Shown one piece after another: positions 1-5,727 of a stretch of 8,127 nt of DNA (position 1 is its first letter; each line of letters begins with the position of its first letter). Origin of the DNA: Betaproteobacteria bacterium. GTDB lineage: Bacteria; Pseudomonadota; Gammaproteobacteria; Burkholderiales; SG8-39. A model generated the notes under the pieces. The model saw only the letters and a list, made by a program, of their open reading frames with translations, had not been told where the DNA came from and searched no databases. The position numbers and the translations under genes were made by a program. The stretch is taken from NCBI GenBank assembly GCA_947467405.1, contig CANIIN010000097.1:1-8127 (forward strand). The letters are read 5' to 3'.

Positions 1-65
1 ATCAAAAGCATCAAGGGCATCGCCAGCGATTTACGGAAATTGAGATTACTGGCATCACTGGTTAA
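1..65 (+). CDS. rplU: 50S ribosomal protein L21, C-terminal fragment
   Basis: This is the 3' end of a gene that begins before the window. The reading frame starts with complete codons at base 3 and ends at TAA 63-65. It encodes about 20 residues ending in HRQRFTEIEITGITG. The KHQGHRQ-x-FT-x-I-x-I-x-GI pattern is the conserved C-terminus of bacterial L21, which binds 23S rRNA in the large subunit. Its place 70 bp upstream of rpmA is the near-universal rplU-rpmA order. The 70-bp spacer shows only a small CGCAT/ATGCG inverted repeat (89-93 with 102-106) and no clear terminator, so L21 and L27 are probably co-transcribed. The fragment is short, but motif and neighbour agree. Confidence 0.9.
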   Translation, partial: QKHQGHRQRFTEIEITGITG

Positions 66-135
66 CACGTCATTATCGGCGTTTATTTCGCATTGATGCT
101 GATGCGTTAGCGTCCTAGACCAAGAGAGAATATAA

Positions 136-393
136 ATGGCACACAAAAAAGCCGGCGGCAGTTCCCGTAACGGGCGCGATTCAAATTCCAAGCGTTTGGG
201 AGTGAAGCGTTTCGGTGGTCAACTCGTACTGGCCGGGGAAATTCTTGTTCGCCAGAGAGGCACTCGAATTCATGCTGGTGAGAATGTAGGCATGGGTAAG
301 GATCACACACTGTTTGCCAAATCGCAGGGAGTGGTTCTGTTTGCCACCAAAGGCCCTGATAGCAGGCACATTGTGAGCATCGTCCCCGCATAA
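136..393 (+). CDS. rpmA: 50S ribosomal protein L27
   Basis: The 85-residue product has the full L27 signature. It opens MAHKKAGGSSRNGRDS, the lysine-rich N-terminal tail that in the assembled ribosome reaches the peptidyl-transferase centre. This is followed by KRFGGQ, the RQRGT-x-x-H-x-G-x-N-VG-x-GKDHTLFA core and a short basic C-terminus. The protein starts directly with MAHKK and so lacks the cleavable N-terminal extension found in Firmicutes L27; this is the proteobacterial form. An AAGAGAG purine stretch lies about 7 bases before the ATG and serves as ribosome-binding site. The gene follows rplU and ends 18 bases before a strong terminator, so the L21-L27 transcript probably stops here for the most part. 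Length is normal for the family and no changes are seen at key residues. Confidence 0.98.
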   Translation: MAHKKAGGSSRNGRDSNSKRLGVKRFGGQLVLAGEILVRQRGTRIHAGENVGMGKDHTLFAKSQGVVLFATKGPDSRHIVSIVPA

Positions 394-404
394 GCCTCCC
401 AATC

Positions 405-442
405 CCGCACGAAAGCCCTATCGCGTGCGGTAGGGCTTTTTT
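405..442 (+). terminator. Intrinsic terminator after rpmA, with an interleaved alternative stem
   Basis: A perfect 9-bp stem AAAGCCCTA (412-420) / TAGGGCTTT (431-439) encloses a 10-base loop and runs into further T residues, giving TTTTTT at 437-442. That is a textbook intrinsic terminator for the L21-L27 transcript. A second perfect inverted repeat, CCGCACG (405-411) with CGTGCGG (424-430), interleaves with it: its right arm is most of the terminator loop. With almost no bases between the arms, both stems probably cannot form fully at once. obgE starts 68 bases downstream and must be expressed by read-through or from a promoter I cannot see. Confidence 0.85.
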
Positions 443-509
443 GTTTCCGGCTTCATCATCTCCGAGAAGTCCAAATCGCCACAGTTCCCGAACGAAAGCT
501 GCGAACCCA

Positions 510-1550
510 ATGAAGTTCATAGATGAGGCGAAAATTGAAGTACACGGTGGTAAAGGCGGAAATGGCGCGATGTCGTTCCGACGGGAGAAATTCATCCCAA
601 AGGGCGGACCAGACGGAGGCGATGGTGGCCGGGGAGGCTCAATATTTGCCATTGCCGATCAAAACATTAATACGCTTGTCGACTATCGTTTTTCCAGGAT
701 GCATCGCGCCAAAAATGGCGAAAGCGGACGCGGAGCCCAATGTAATGGGGCCGGCGCGGATGACATCCATCTCAGAATGCCAGTTGGAACTGTCATCACG
801 GACATGGAGACGAATGAGGCACTTGCAGACCTTGCCATACATGGCCAGTCAGCCGTTCTGGCTCGGGGTGGCAAGGGAGGTCTAGGGAACGTCAATTTCA
901 AAACCAGCACAAACAGGGCGCCACGCAAAGCGACTCCCGGAGAACCTGGTGAAAGTCGCGTATTGCATATGGAACTGCGCGTTCTGGCAGACGTAGGCCT
1001 TTTAGGATTGCCCAACGCCGGAAAATCCACCCTGATACGTGCAATTTCCAGTGCGCGCCCCAAGGTCGCCGATTATCCGTTTACGACTCTTCACCCGCAC
1101 TTGGGAGTCGTTCGCGTTGACACTGATAGAAGCTTTGTCGTCGCGGATATACCCGGTTTGATCGAAGGTGCCTCCGAAGGCGCTGGCCTCGGCCATCAGT
1201 TCCTTCGACATCTCGCAAGAACCCGCTTGCTTCTGCACGTTGTCGACATGGCCCCCACAGATCCGAATGCCGATCCTGTAAAAGATGTCAGGGCAATAGC
1301 GCAAGAACTCCGGAAGTACGATGAGAATCTGTTCGCCAAACCGCGCTGGCTTGTCATGAACAAGACGGACATGTTACCCGTCGAGAGCCGCCATCAAATC
1401 ATTCAGGAGTTCCTAGCGTCGCTAGGATGGAATGATCGCAGCTTCGGAATTTCTGCGTTGACGGGAGAAGGTTGCAGAGAACTGACTTTTGCCATCATGG
1501 AACACCTTGATTCAATTCCCAAGGAGGAGACACCGGGTGACGACATCTAG
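510..1550 (+). CDS. obgE: GTPase ObgE/CgtA, ribosome assembly factor
   Basis: The 346-residue product is an Obg-family GTPase, which binds the pre-50S subunit and links GTP and (p)ppGpp status to ribosome assembly. The glycine-rich Obg fold spans about residues 1-158 (VHGGKGGNG, FRREKF, GGPDGGDGGRGG, ARGGKGGLGN). The G domain follows: G1 GLPNAGKST 166-174, G2 threonines in PFTT 190-193, G3 DIPG 213-216, G4 NKTD 284-287 and G5 SAL 315-317. The C-terminus is only a short acidic tail, as in many betaproteobacteria. I chose the ATG at 510 because MKFIDEAKIEVHGGKGG is the canonical Obg start. The frame is open further upstream to 441, but that stretch overlaps the terminator and does not look like Obg. 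There is no good Shine-Dalgarno before the ATG, which is odd for an essential gene. The 3' end overlaps proB by 14 bases. Confidence 0.97.
   Translation: MKFIDEAKIEVHGGKGGNGAMSFRREKFIPKGGPDGGDGGRGGSIFAIADQNINTLVDYRFSRMHRAKNGESGRGAQCNGAGADDIHLRMPVGTVITDMETNEALADLAIHGQSAVLARGGKGGLGNVNFKTSTNRAPRKATPGEPGESRVLHMELRVLADVGLLGLPNAGKSTLIRAISSARPKVADYPFTTLHPHLGVVRVDTDRSFVVADIPGLIEGASEGAGLGHQFLRHLARTRLLLHVVDMAPTDPNADPVKDVRAIAQELRKYDENLFAKPRWLVMNKTDMLPVESRHQIIQEFLASLGWNDRSFGISALTGEGCRELTFAIMEHLDSIPKEETPGDDI
1521..1529 (+). promoter_or_regulatory. Strong ribosome-binding site of proB, inside obgE
   Basis: AAGGAGGAG is close to the perfect anti-16S complement and ends 7 bases before GTG 1537. It fixes the proB start at that GTG. 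The same bases encode Lys-Glu-Glu 338-340 of ObgE, so the site is embedded in the upstream gene. Confidence 0.85.
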
Positions 1551-2643
1551 GCGAATAGTTGTGAAGGTTGGCAGCACCTTGGTAACTAATCAAGGTGCTG
1601 GCCTTGACAGAAATGCCATCGCGAACTGGGCAAGTCAAATTTCGCGCCTGCGGGCGCTAGGTCATGAGGTTGTGCTGGTATCCAGCGGAGCCGTGGCCGA
1701 AGGCGTTCAACGCCTAGGCTGGACTAAACGCCCTAAAGCAATGAATGAACTTCAGGCGGCCGCCGCAGTCGGCCAGATGGGTCTGATACATGGCTACGAA
1801 GCGTGCTTTCGTGAGCACGGCCTGCATACGGCACAGATTCTCCTTACCCACGCAGATTTGGCAGATCGGCAACGCTATCTCAACGCCAAATCAACAATAA
1901 AGACCCTCATTGCGCTCGGCGTCATTCCAATCATCAATGAAAATGACACAGTCGTGACGGACGAAATCCGCTTTGGCGATAACGACACCCTTGGCGCAAT
2001 GGTGACAAATCTAATAGAGGCTGACTGGCTTGTCATATTGACGGACATTGACGGATTGTTCAGTTCCGACCCCAGAAGAAATCCCGACGCAATAATTCTC
2101 CGGGAAGCCTCGGCATTGGACCCGAAATTGCAGGAAATCGCGGGGGGCTCGGGATCGTCCATAGGAAAAGGCGGCATGATTACCAAAGTGCTCGCTGCAC
2201 GCCGAGCTGCACGCAGTGGAGCAACGACAATCATCGCGCCTGGCCTTGAAGCGGACGTGCTTCTACGCATTGTTGAAGGCGAGGCCATTGGCACTCGCCT
2301 CACCGCAGCAACCACGCCGCTCGCGGCTCGAAAACAATGGTTAGCGGACCATTTGCAGGTGGCCGGACATATCTATCTGGATGGCGGTGCCGCAAAAGCC
2401 CTTGCACTGGATGGAAAGAGTTTGTTGCCGGTAGGCATTCTTAGAGTCGAAGGTGAATTCGAGCGTGGCGCAGTTGTTACATGTCTCGATCCTAGCGGAC
2501 AAGAAATTGCCAGAGGCCTGGCAAACTACAGCGCGACCGAGACCACTAAAATCTCCGGAATGCCATCTTCAGAAATAGAGAAAATCCTTGGATACGCAGA
2601 TGAACCCGAGGTTATTCACCGGGATAATCTTGTAGTCCTTTAG
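1537..2643 (+). CDS. proB: Glutamate 5-kinase
   Basis: The 368-residue product (E. coli ProB has 367) phosphorylates L-glutamate to glutamyl 5-phosphate with ATP, the first committed step of proline synthesis in the cytoplasm. The amino-acid-kinase domain covers about residues 5-255: RIVVKVGST with Lys10, VSSGAVAEG 48-56, NEND 134-137, FGDND 146-150, LTDIDGL 168-174 and GKGGM 210-214. A C-terminal PUA domain starts near residue 277 (GHIYLDGGAAKAL, then SLLPVGI and GEFERGAVV). The start is GTG at 1537, preceded by AAGGAGGAG. The frame continues upstream to an ATG at 1489, but those codons lie deep in obgE and have no family counterpart. Overlap with the obgE stop by 14 bases in a different frame suggests translational coupling. 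proA, the next pathway gene, is not adjacent. No regulatory site is visible. Confidence 0.97.
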   Translation: MTTSRRIVVKVGSTLVTNQGAGLDRNAIANWASQISRLRALGHEVVLVSSGAVAEGVQRLGWTKRPKAMNELQAAAAVGQMGLIHGYEACFREHGLHTAQILLTHADLADRQRYLNAKSTIKTLIALGVIPIINENDTVVTDEIRFGDNDTLGAMVTNLIEADWLVILTDIDGLFSSDPRRNPDAIILREASALDPKLQEIAGGSGSSIGKGGMITKVLAARRAARSGATTIIAPGLEADVLLRIVEGEAIGTRLTAATTPLAARKQWLADHLQVAGHIYLDGGAAKALALDGKSLLPVGILRVEGEFERGAVVTCLDPSGQEIARGLANYSATETTKISGMPSSEIEKILGYADEPEVIHRDNLVVL

Positions 2644-2673
2644 TGAGCCTCATGCAGAGGTCCCACGATAATT

Positions 2674-3189
2674 TCATCGAATTGGGGCAGTACCCCGATC
2701 CGCGCGAAGATTCCTGATGGCGGACGAAGCATCAAAAACCGGCGAACGCTGTGGGCAGAAATACAGATCTGCCAGATCCGCATGATACGGATTTATCCGG
2801 GCACTTGAGATCGACGCCCAAGACGGATTTCTAGCCTGCGCCCAACTTCTGTCTGGACGTCCAAACGCATAGATCTTTCGTTCACGGGTAGTGCATCGTA
2901 TGCCTTCAAAGCTGACATTCTCAGCGCCACCCTGGCTGCGCGCCACGACGATATAGCGAATCACGCCATCCTTTCCAACGTCAATTGACGTCTGATCAAT
3001 GAAGAAAGAAAAGTTAGCCTCAACGCCGACCACTGCACGAATCAGATTTTCCGGCTTCGGAAATGCCGGTAACTGCGCCACCTGCTCCTTCCATTCTTGA
3101 TCTTCAAAATCTTCACCAATGTTCTGCGCATGCGCACATGACATGCCAAGCATCGCAATGAAGATACATTTCACCCCTCGCAGGAACAT
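2674..3189 (-). CDS. CNP1-like family exported protein
   Basis: The 171-residue product resembles the CNP1-like family, conserved in betaproteobacteria and of unknown function. Residues 1-21 form a signal peptide: basic start (MFLRGVK), hydrophobic CIFIAMLGM, and an AHA site before Gln22. Cys18 is not in a proper lipobox, so I expect a periplasmic rather than a lipidated protein. The mature part carries the family pattern: FFIDQTSIDVGKDGVIRY (62-79), VVARSQGGAENVSFEGIRC (81-99), IYAFGR (106-111) and HADLADLYFCP (136-146). Cys99 and Cys145 could form a disulfide. I chose the ATG at 3189 because its A is the last base of the DUF3501 stop (TGATG), a translational-coupling arrangement, and no better ribosome-binding site is visible. 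An in-frame ATG at 3207 would only add six residues before the signal. It is the last gene of the - strand unit and ends 30 bases from proB. Confidence 0.85.
   Translation of the reverse strand: MFLRGVKCIFIAMLGMSCAHAQNIGEDFEDQEWKEQVAQLPAFPKPENLIRAVVGVEANFSFFIDQTSIDVGKDGVIRYIVVARSQGGAENVSFEGIRCTTRERKIYAFGRPDRSWAQARNPSWASISSARINPYHADLADLYFCPQRSPVFDASSAIRNLRADRGTAPIR
2681..2699 (+). terminator. Weak hairpin between convergent proB and CNP1-like gene
   Basis: ATTGGGG (2681-2687) and CCCCGAT (2693-2699) pair with a 5-base loop and one U-G wobble in the + transcript. It is the only stem I see after proB. No U-tract follows, and it lies inside the end of the opposing CNP1-like gene, so a role in ending proB transcription is only possible. 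Confidence 0.25.
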
Positions 3190-3767
3190 CAGACTAGATC
3201 CATACAAAGTGATGTCCTAACGTGATCAGGAAGTAATGCTTCGAATGAGTAGTTTGGATGGTCTATGGCAAGCCGCATTGCAGCGCCTGACTTAACTGCA
3301 TTCACTGCAGATACGGACAACTCAAATCTTAAGAAATGCACGGCGGAAGTCTTGACGTCATTTTCCCGATCAAGATCCTCATCGGCCATTGCGCATATGA
3401 CCTCGCTCCCCACTGAAAGCGATACCCTGTCCTCAACACCAATGAGTCTTGCCAACTCCCGAGCCCGCTCAAGGGGATCGGGATATTCAATCATCATTGT
3501 CGCCTTGAAATTGGATCCGTCCGGAATAAGTGGATTGTAGGCGTCCAGTTCTTCTCTTATCGCCAGATCCTCGAAAGCTCGCTCGGCCCGCAGCATCTCC
3601 TGAACTTGATAGCGAATGGTCTTTTCATCTTCAAAGATCAAGGTTACATGTCCGCCCAGTTGCACACGACGATTCAGCTTGTGTGAAATGACGTCCGCTC
3701 GCATTATGCTTCGCTCGCGCGCGTACGCCTCAAGCGTCAAGAGACTTTCCCGGGCTATTTTTGGCAT
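3189..3767 (-). CDS. DUF3501 family protein, function unknown
   Basis: The 192-residue product matches the DUF3501 family from memory of its typical start: a Leu/Glu-rich helix, then RADVISHKLNRRVQLGGHVT (23-42), LIFEDEKTIRYQVQEMLRAE (43-62) and a middle stretch with DAYNPLIPDGSNFKATMMIEY (75-95). No signal peptide, membrane segment or metal-binding cysteine cluster is seen; the two cysteines (125, 188) are isolated. It is probably cytoplasmic. Members of this family are often encoded beside a rubrerythrin and an Fe-S oxidoreductase, as here, which points to a redox role without saying what it does. The ATG at 3767 is chosen because no other upstream ATG follows the TAG of the Fe-S gene. The GGGG before it is unusually close (2 bases), with GGATT further out. 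The gene is 27 bases downstream of the Fe-S gene in the same frame, and its stop overlaps the CNP1-like start by one base. Confidence 0.85.
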   Translation of the reverse strand: MPKIARESLLTLEAYARERSIMRADVISHKLNRRVQLGGHVTLIFEDEKTIRYQVQEMLRAERAFEDLAIREELDAYNPLIPDGSNFKATMMIEYPDPLERARELARLIGVEDRVSLSVGSEVICAMADEDLDRENDVKTSAVHFLRFELSVSAVNAVKSGAAMRLAIDHPNYSFEALLPDHVRTSLCMDLV

Positions 3768-3794
3768 TTCCCCAATCCGGCTAGCAACAAGCAG

Positions 3795-5135
3795 CTAAAT
3801 TCCATAGGCCAGACGCAACAGCGTCAGCGGATGAGCACTCTTGACGAACTTGCCATTGGCTCCCTCGCTCATACCCTGTGCGATATGCCTGCAGGCAATA
3901 GCACAGTCAGAACTGATGTAATCCGGATCGCCATTCGCCATCTGCCTAAAAACTGGTCGGCCTATTTTCATCGAATTGGCAAAGTACTCCGACTTCACAC
4001 CCCATGTGCCATCATGACCAGAGCAACGCTCCACAGTATTCACCACTGTGCCAGGGATCATTTGCAGCATCTCTCGAGTCTTCTGTCCCATGTTCTGCAC
4101 TCTGGAATGGCAAGGGATGTGATAAGAAACCTTACCAGGACTGGTCTCGAACGACGTCTTCAGCAAACCATCTCTTGCCCTAGAGACGAAATACTCGAAT
4201 GGATCGAACATCGCCTTGCTTACCGCAAGTACATCCGCATCACCAGAAAACATGAGCGGAAGTTCCTTCTTGAACATTAATGTGCAGGACGGAACAGCTG
4301 TAAGTATGGCGTACCCCTCGCGCGCGAGCGCGGCAAGCGGAGGAATATTGATTTCCTTGAGATTTGCCACACTCTCAAGGTCTCCCAATTCCAGCTTGGG
4401 CATGCCGCAGCAAGCTTCTTTTTCTACGATCCTGAATGGAATCTCGTTATGCGCGAGAATTGCGAGCAGATCATGACCGATGTCCGGTTCGTTGAAGTTG
4501 ACGTAACAAGTGGCAAAGACAGCCACTTTGCCAGGGGTCTTCGCTCCATCGCGGACAGGCCACGCGGAAGAACTCTTGGCCTTGTGCCGAAAACGAGATG
4601 GACTATAAGGTGGAAGAACTCGGTCACGGTGAATGCCGATCACCTTGTCCACCAGCGAACGAACAGGTCCGTTCCGATTCGCTGAATTGACAATCTGTGC
4701 AACGACCGGAATGGCGGCAAGTTTCCCTATAGCGTCCGTAGCCGAAAGTAACCTGTCCCTTATGCGTACCTTCCCCTTCTTGAACTTGATCGCCTTAGCG
4801 CGAAGCATAAGGTGGGGAAAGTCCACGTTCCACTCGTGCGGCGGAACATACGGACACTTCGTCATGTAGCAAAGATCACAAAGGTAGCACTGATCTACCA
4901 CCTTCCCAAAATCACGGCGATCGACGCCATCCACCTCGCCAGTTTTCCCGTCGTCTATCAAGTCGAACAGAGTCGGAAATGAAGTGCAAAGACTGACACA
5001 ACGCCTGCAACCGTGACAAATATCGAAAACTCTCGTCAATTCCTGGCCAAGCATCTCCTCATCATAGAAATTGACCGACTTCCATTCCAGGGGGTGTCGG
5101 GTCGGAGCCTCCAAATTACCTTCTCGCGTCGCCAT
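3795..5135 (-). CDS. GlpC/HdrD-type Fe-S oxidoreductase
   Basis: The 446-residue product has two N-terminal [4Fe-4S] motifs, CHGCRRCVSLC (Cys40, 43, 46, 50) and CYLCDLCYMTKCP (Cys83, 86, 89, 94), typical of ferredoxin-like electron carriers. Two cysteine-rich CCG-type domains follow, as in GlpC, glycolate oxidase GlcF and heterodisulfide reductase subunits: Cys210 with CCG 242-244, and PCHSR (Cys342) with a C-terminal partner at 371-373. That last partner reads CSG instead of CCG. Extra cysteines at 284, 411 and 415 may also bind metal. No membrane segment or flavin domain is seen, so it is probably a soluble electron-transfer protein. In this family the partner is usually a dehydrogenase. 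Here the neighbours are rubrerythrin and DUF3501, so reduction of rubrerythrin is a reasonable inference, not shown. The start at 5135 follows a GAGGGGGGGG tract. It is not glpC itself, since no glpA/B is nearby. Confidence 0.88.
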   Translation of the reverse strand: MATREGNLEAPTRHPLEWKSVNFYDEEMLGQELTRVFDICHGCRRCVSLCTSFPTLFDLIDDGKTGEVDGVDRRDFGKVVDQCYLCDLCYMTKCPYVPPHEWNVDFPHLMLRAKAIKFKKGKVRIRDRLLSATDAIGKLAAIPVVAQIVNSANRNGPVRSLVDKVIGIHRDRVLPPYSPSRFRHKAKSSSAWPVRDGAKTPGKVAVFATCYVNFNEPDIGHDLLAILAHNEIPFRIVEKEACCGMPKLELGDLESVANLKEINIPPLAALAREGYAILTAVPSCTLMFKKELPLMFSGDADVLAVSKAMFDPFEYFVSRARDGLLKTSFETSPGKVSYHIPCHSRVQNMGQKTREMLQMIPGTVVNTVERCSGHDGTWGVKSEYFANSMKIGRPVFRQMANGDPDYISSDCAIACRHIAQGMSEGANGKFVKSAHPLTLLRLAYGI

Positions 5136-5139
5136 GAAT

Positions 5140-5150
5140 CCCCCCCCTCT
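5140..5150 (-). promoter_or_regulatory. Poly-G ribosome-binding region of the Fe-S gene
   Basis: On the - strand the bases before the ATG read AGAGGGGGGGGATTC. An 8-base G tract (5140-5147) forms the Shine-Dalgarno region, four bases from the start codon. A homopolymer here is unusual: slippage would change the spacing, and the tract can pair with the C6 tract at 5183-5188 upstream in the same transcript. Confidence 0.6.
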
Positions 5151-5175
5151 GCGACCGACTTTTCCCGTGATAAGA

Positions 5176-5205
5176 ATAAACAGGGGGGTAAGCCCCCCCC
5201 TTTTT
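5176..5205 (-). terminator. G/C-tract hairpin after rubrerythrin, terminator or attenuator
   Basis: Read on the - strand, A5-G8 (5205-5193) is followed by the loop CTTA and C6 (5188-5183), then the T-rich stretch TGTTTATTCTT. The six G-C pairs can extend by a G-U and some A-U pairs. This resembles an intrinsic terminator, placed 23 bases after the rubrerythrin stop and before the Fe-S gene. It would let rubrerythrin be made in excess over the downstream genes through partial termination. In the + direction the hairpin is followed by TTTTT, but no + strand gene ends here. Confidence 0.6.
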
Positions 5206-5227
5206 GAATCAACTACAGAGCAATGAA

Positions 5228-5647
5228 TCAGTCGGCCAGCGCATCCAGGGCTTTTTGGAAGCGATTGGCATGCGAACGCTCTGCCTTGGCAAGCGTTTCA
5301 AACCATTCGGCAATTTCCCCAAAGCCTTCCTCACGAGCCGTCTTGGCCATACCGGGATACATGTCGGTATATTCATGCGTTTCGCCGGCAATAGCCGTTT
5401 TCAGGTTATTTCTAGTGCTACCGAACGGAAGATCTGTCGCAGGATCACCGCACTGCTCAAGATACTCAAGGTGACCATGAGCATGACCTGTTTCTCCTTC
5501 CGCTGTTGAACGAAACACGGCCGCAACATCGTTCTGCCCTTCAACGTCAGCCTTCGCCGCGAAGTACAGGTAACGCCGATTAGCTTGCGATTCGCCAGCA
5601 AACGCCGCCTTCAAATTACCCTGTGTTTTTGAACCTTTGAGTTGCAT
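5228..5647 (-). CDS. Rubrerythrin, short form without rubredoxin domain
   Basis: The 139-residue product is a ferritin-like diiron protein of the rubrerythrin family, cytoplasmic enzymes that reduce hydrogen peroxide. The expected metal ligands are present: Glu19 (AGES), Glu52 and His55 (EGETGH), Glu89 and Glu92 (AGETHEY), Glu123 and His126 (AERSH). The two halves of the four-helix bundle repeat each other: NLKAAFAGES at 11-20 and NLKTAIAGET at 81-90. There is no C-terminal CxxC pair, so the rubredoxin domain of classical rubrerythrin is absent and electrons must come from another protein. The downstream Fe-S oxidoreductase is a candidate. The start is firm: AAAGGAGG lies five bases before the ATG. 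A hairpin follows the stop and a promoter precedes the gene. Peroxidase activity is inferred from the family; I found no symbol that fits with certainty. Confidence 0.93.
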   Translation of the reverse strand: MQLKGSKTQGNLKAAFAGESQANRRYLYFAAKADVEGQNDVAAVFRSTAEGETGHAHGHLEYLEQCGDPATDLPFGSTRNNLKTAIAGETHEYTDMYPGMAKTAREEGFGEIAEWFETLAKAERSHANRFQKALDALAD

Positions 5648-5652
5648 CTGAA

Positions 5653-5660
5653 CCTCCTTT
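5653..5660 (-). promoter_or_regulatory. Strong ribosome-binding site of rubrerythrin
   Basis: AAAGGAGG on the - strand lies five bases before the ATG. It is the strongest ribosome-binding site in the - strand unit and suggests high translation of rubrerythrin relative to the genes behind it. Confidence 0.8.
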
Positions 5661-5686
5661 GCAAATTCAAATTGGACGTGCTCTAA

Positions 5687-5727
5687 ATTATAGAAACAGA
5701 TTATTCATCCCGAACCTAAGAAGTCAA
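5687..5727 (-). promoter_or_regulatory. Candidate promoter(s) of the rubrerythrin unit
   Basis: On the - strand, TTGACT (5727-5722) is followed after 16 bases by AATAAT (5705-5700), each one mismatch from the sigma-70 consensus. A perfect TATAAT lies nearer the gene (5692-5687) but has no good -35 at 17 bases. Either or both may be used. A G7 tract ends one base before TTGACT. The leader would be roughly 30-50 bases. No repressor or OxyR/PerR-like site was recognised with confidence. Confidence 0.55.

Noticed and set aside
66..135. Small inverted repeat CGCAT/ATGCG between rplU and rpmA as a regulatory element or terminator
   Set aside because: Five base pairs with an 8-base loop and no T-tract are too weak. 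L21 and L27 are normally co-transcribed.
441..509. Upstream extension of obgE to an ATG at 441
   Set aside because: These 23 codons overlap the terminator T-tract and show no Obg similarity. The canonical start MKFIDEA lies at 510.
3616..4869. + strand open frames opposite the DUF3501 and Fe-S genes, the longest 149 codons at 3831-4280
   Set aside because: The - strand proteins match known families along their full length. The + strand frames have no family pattern or ribosome-binding site.
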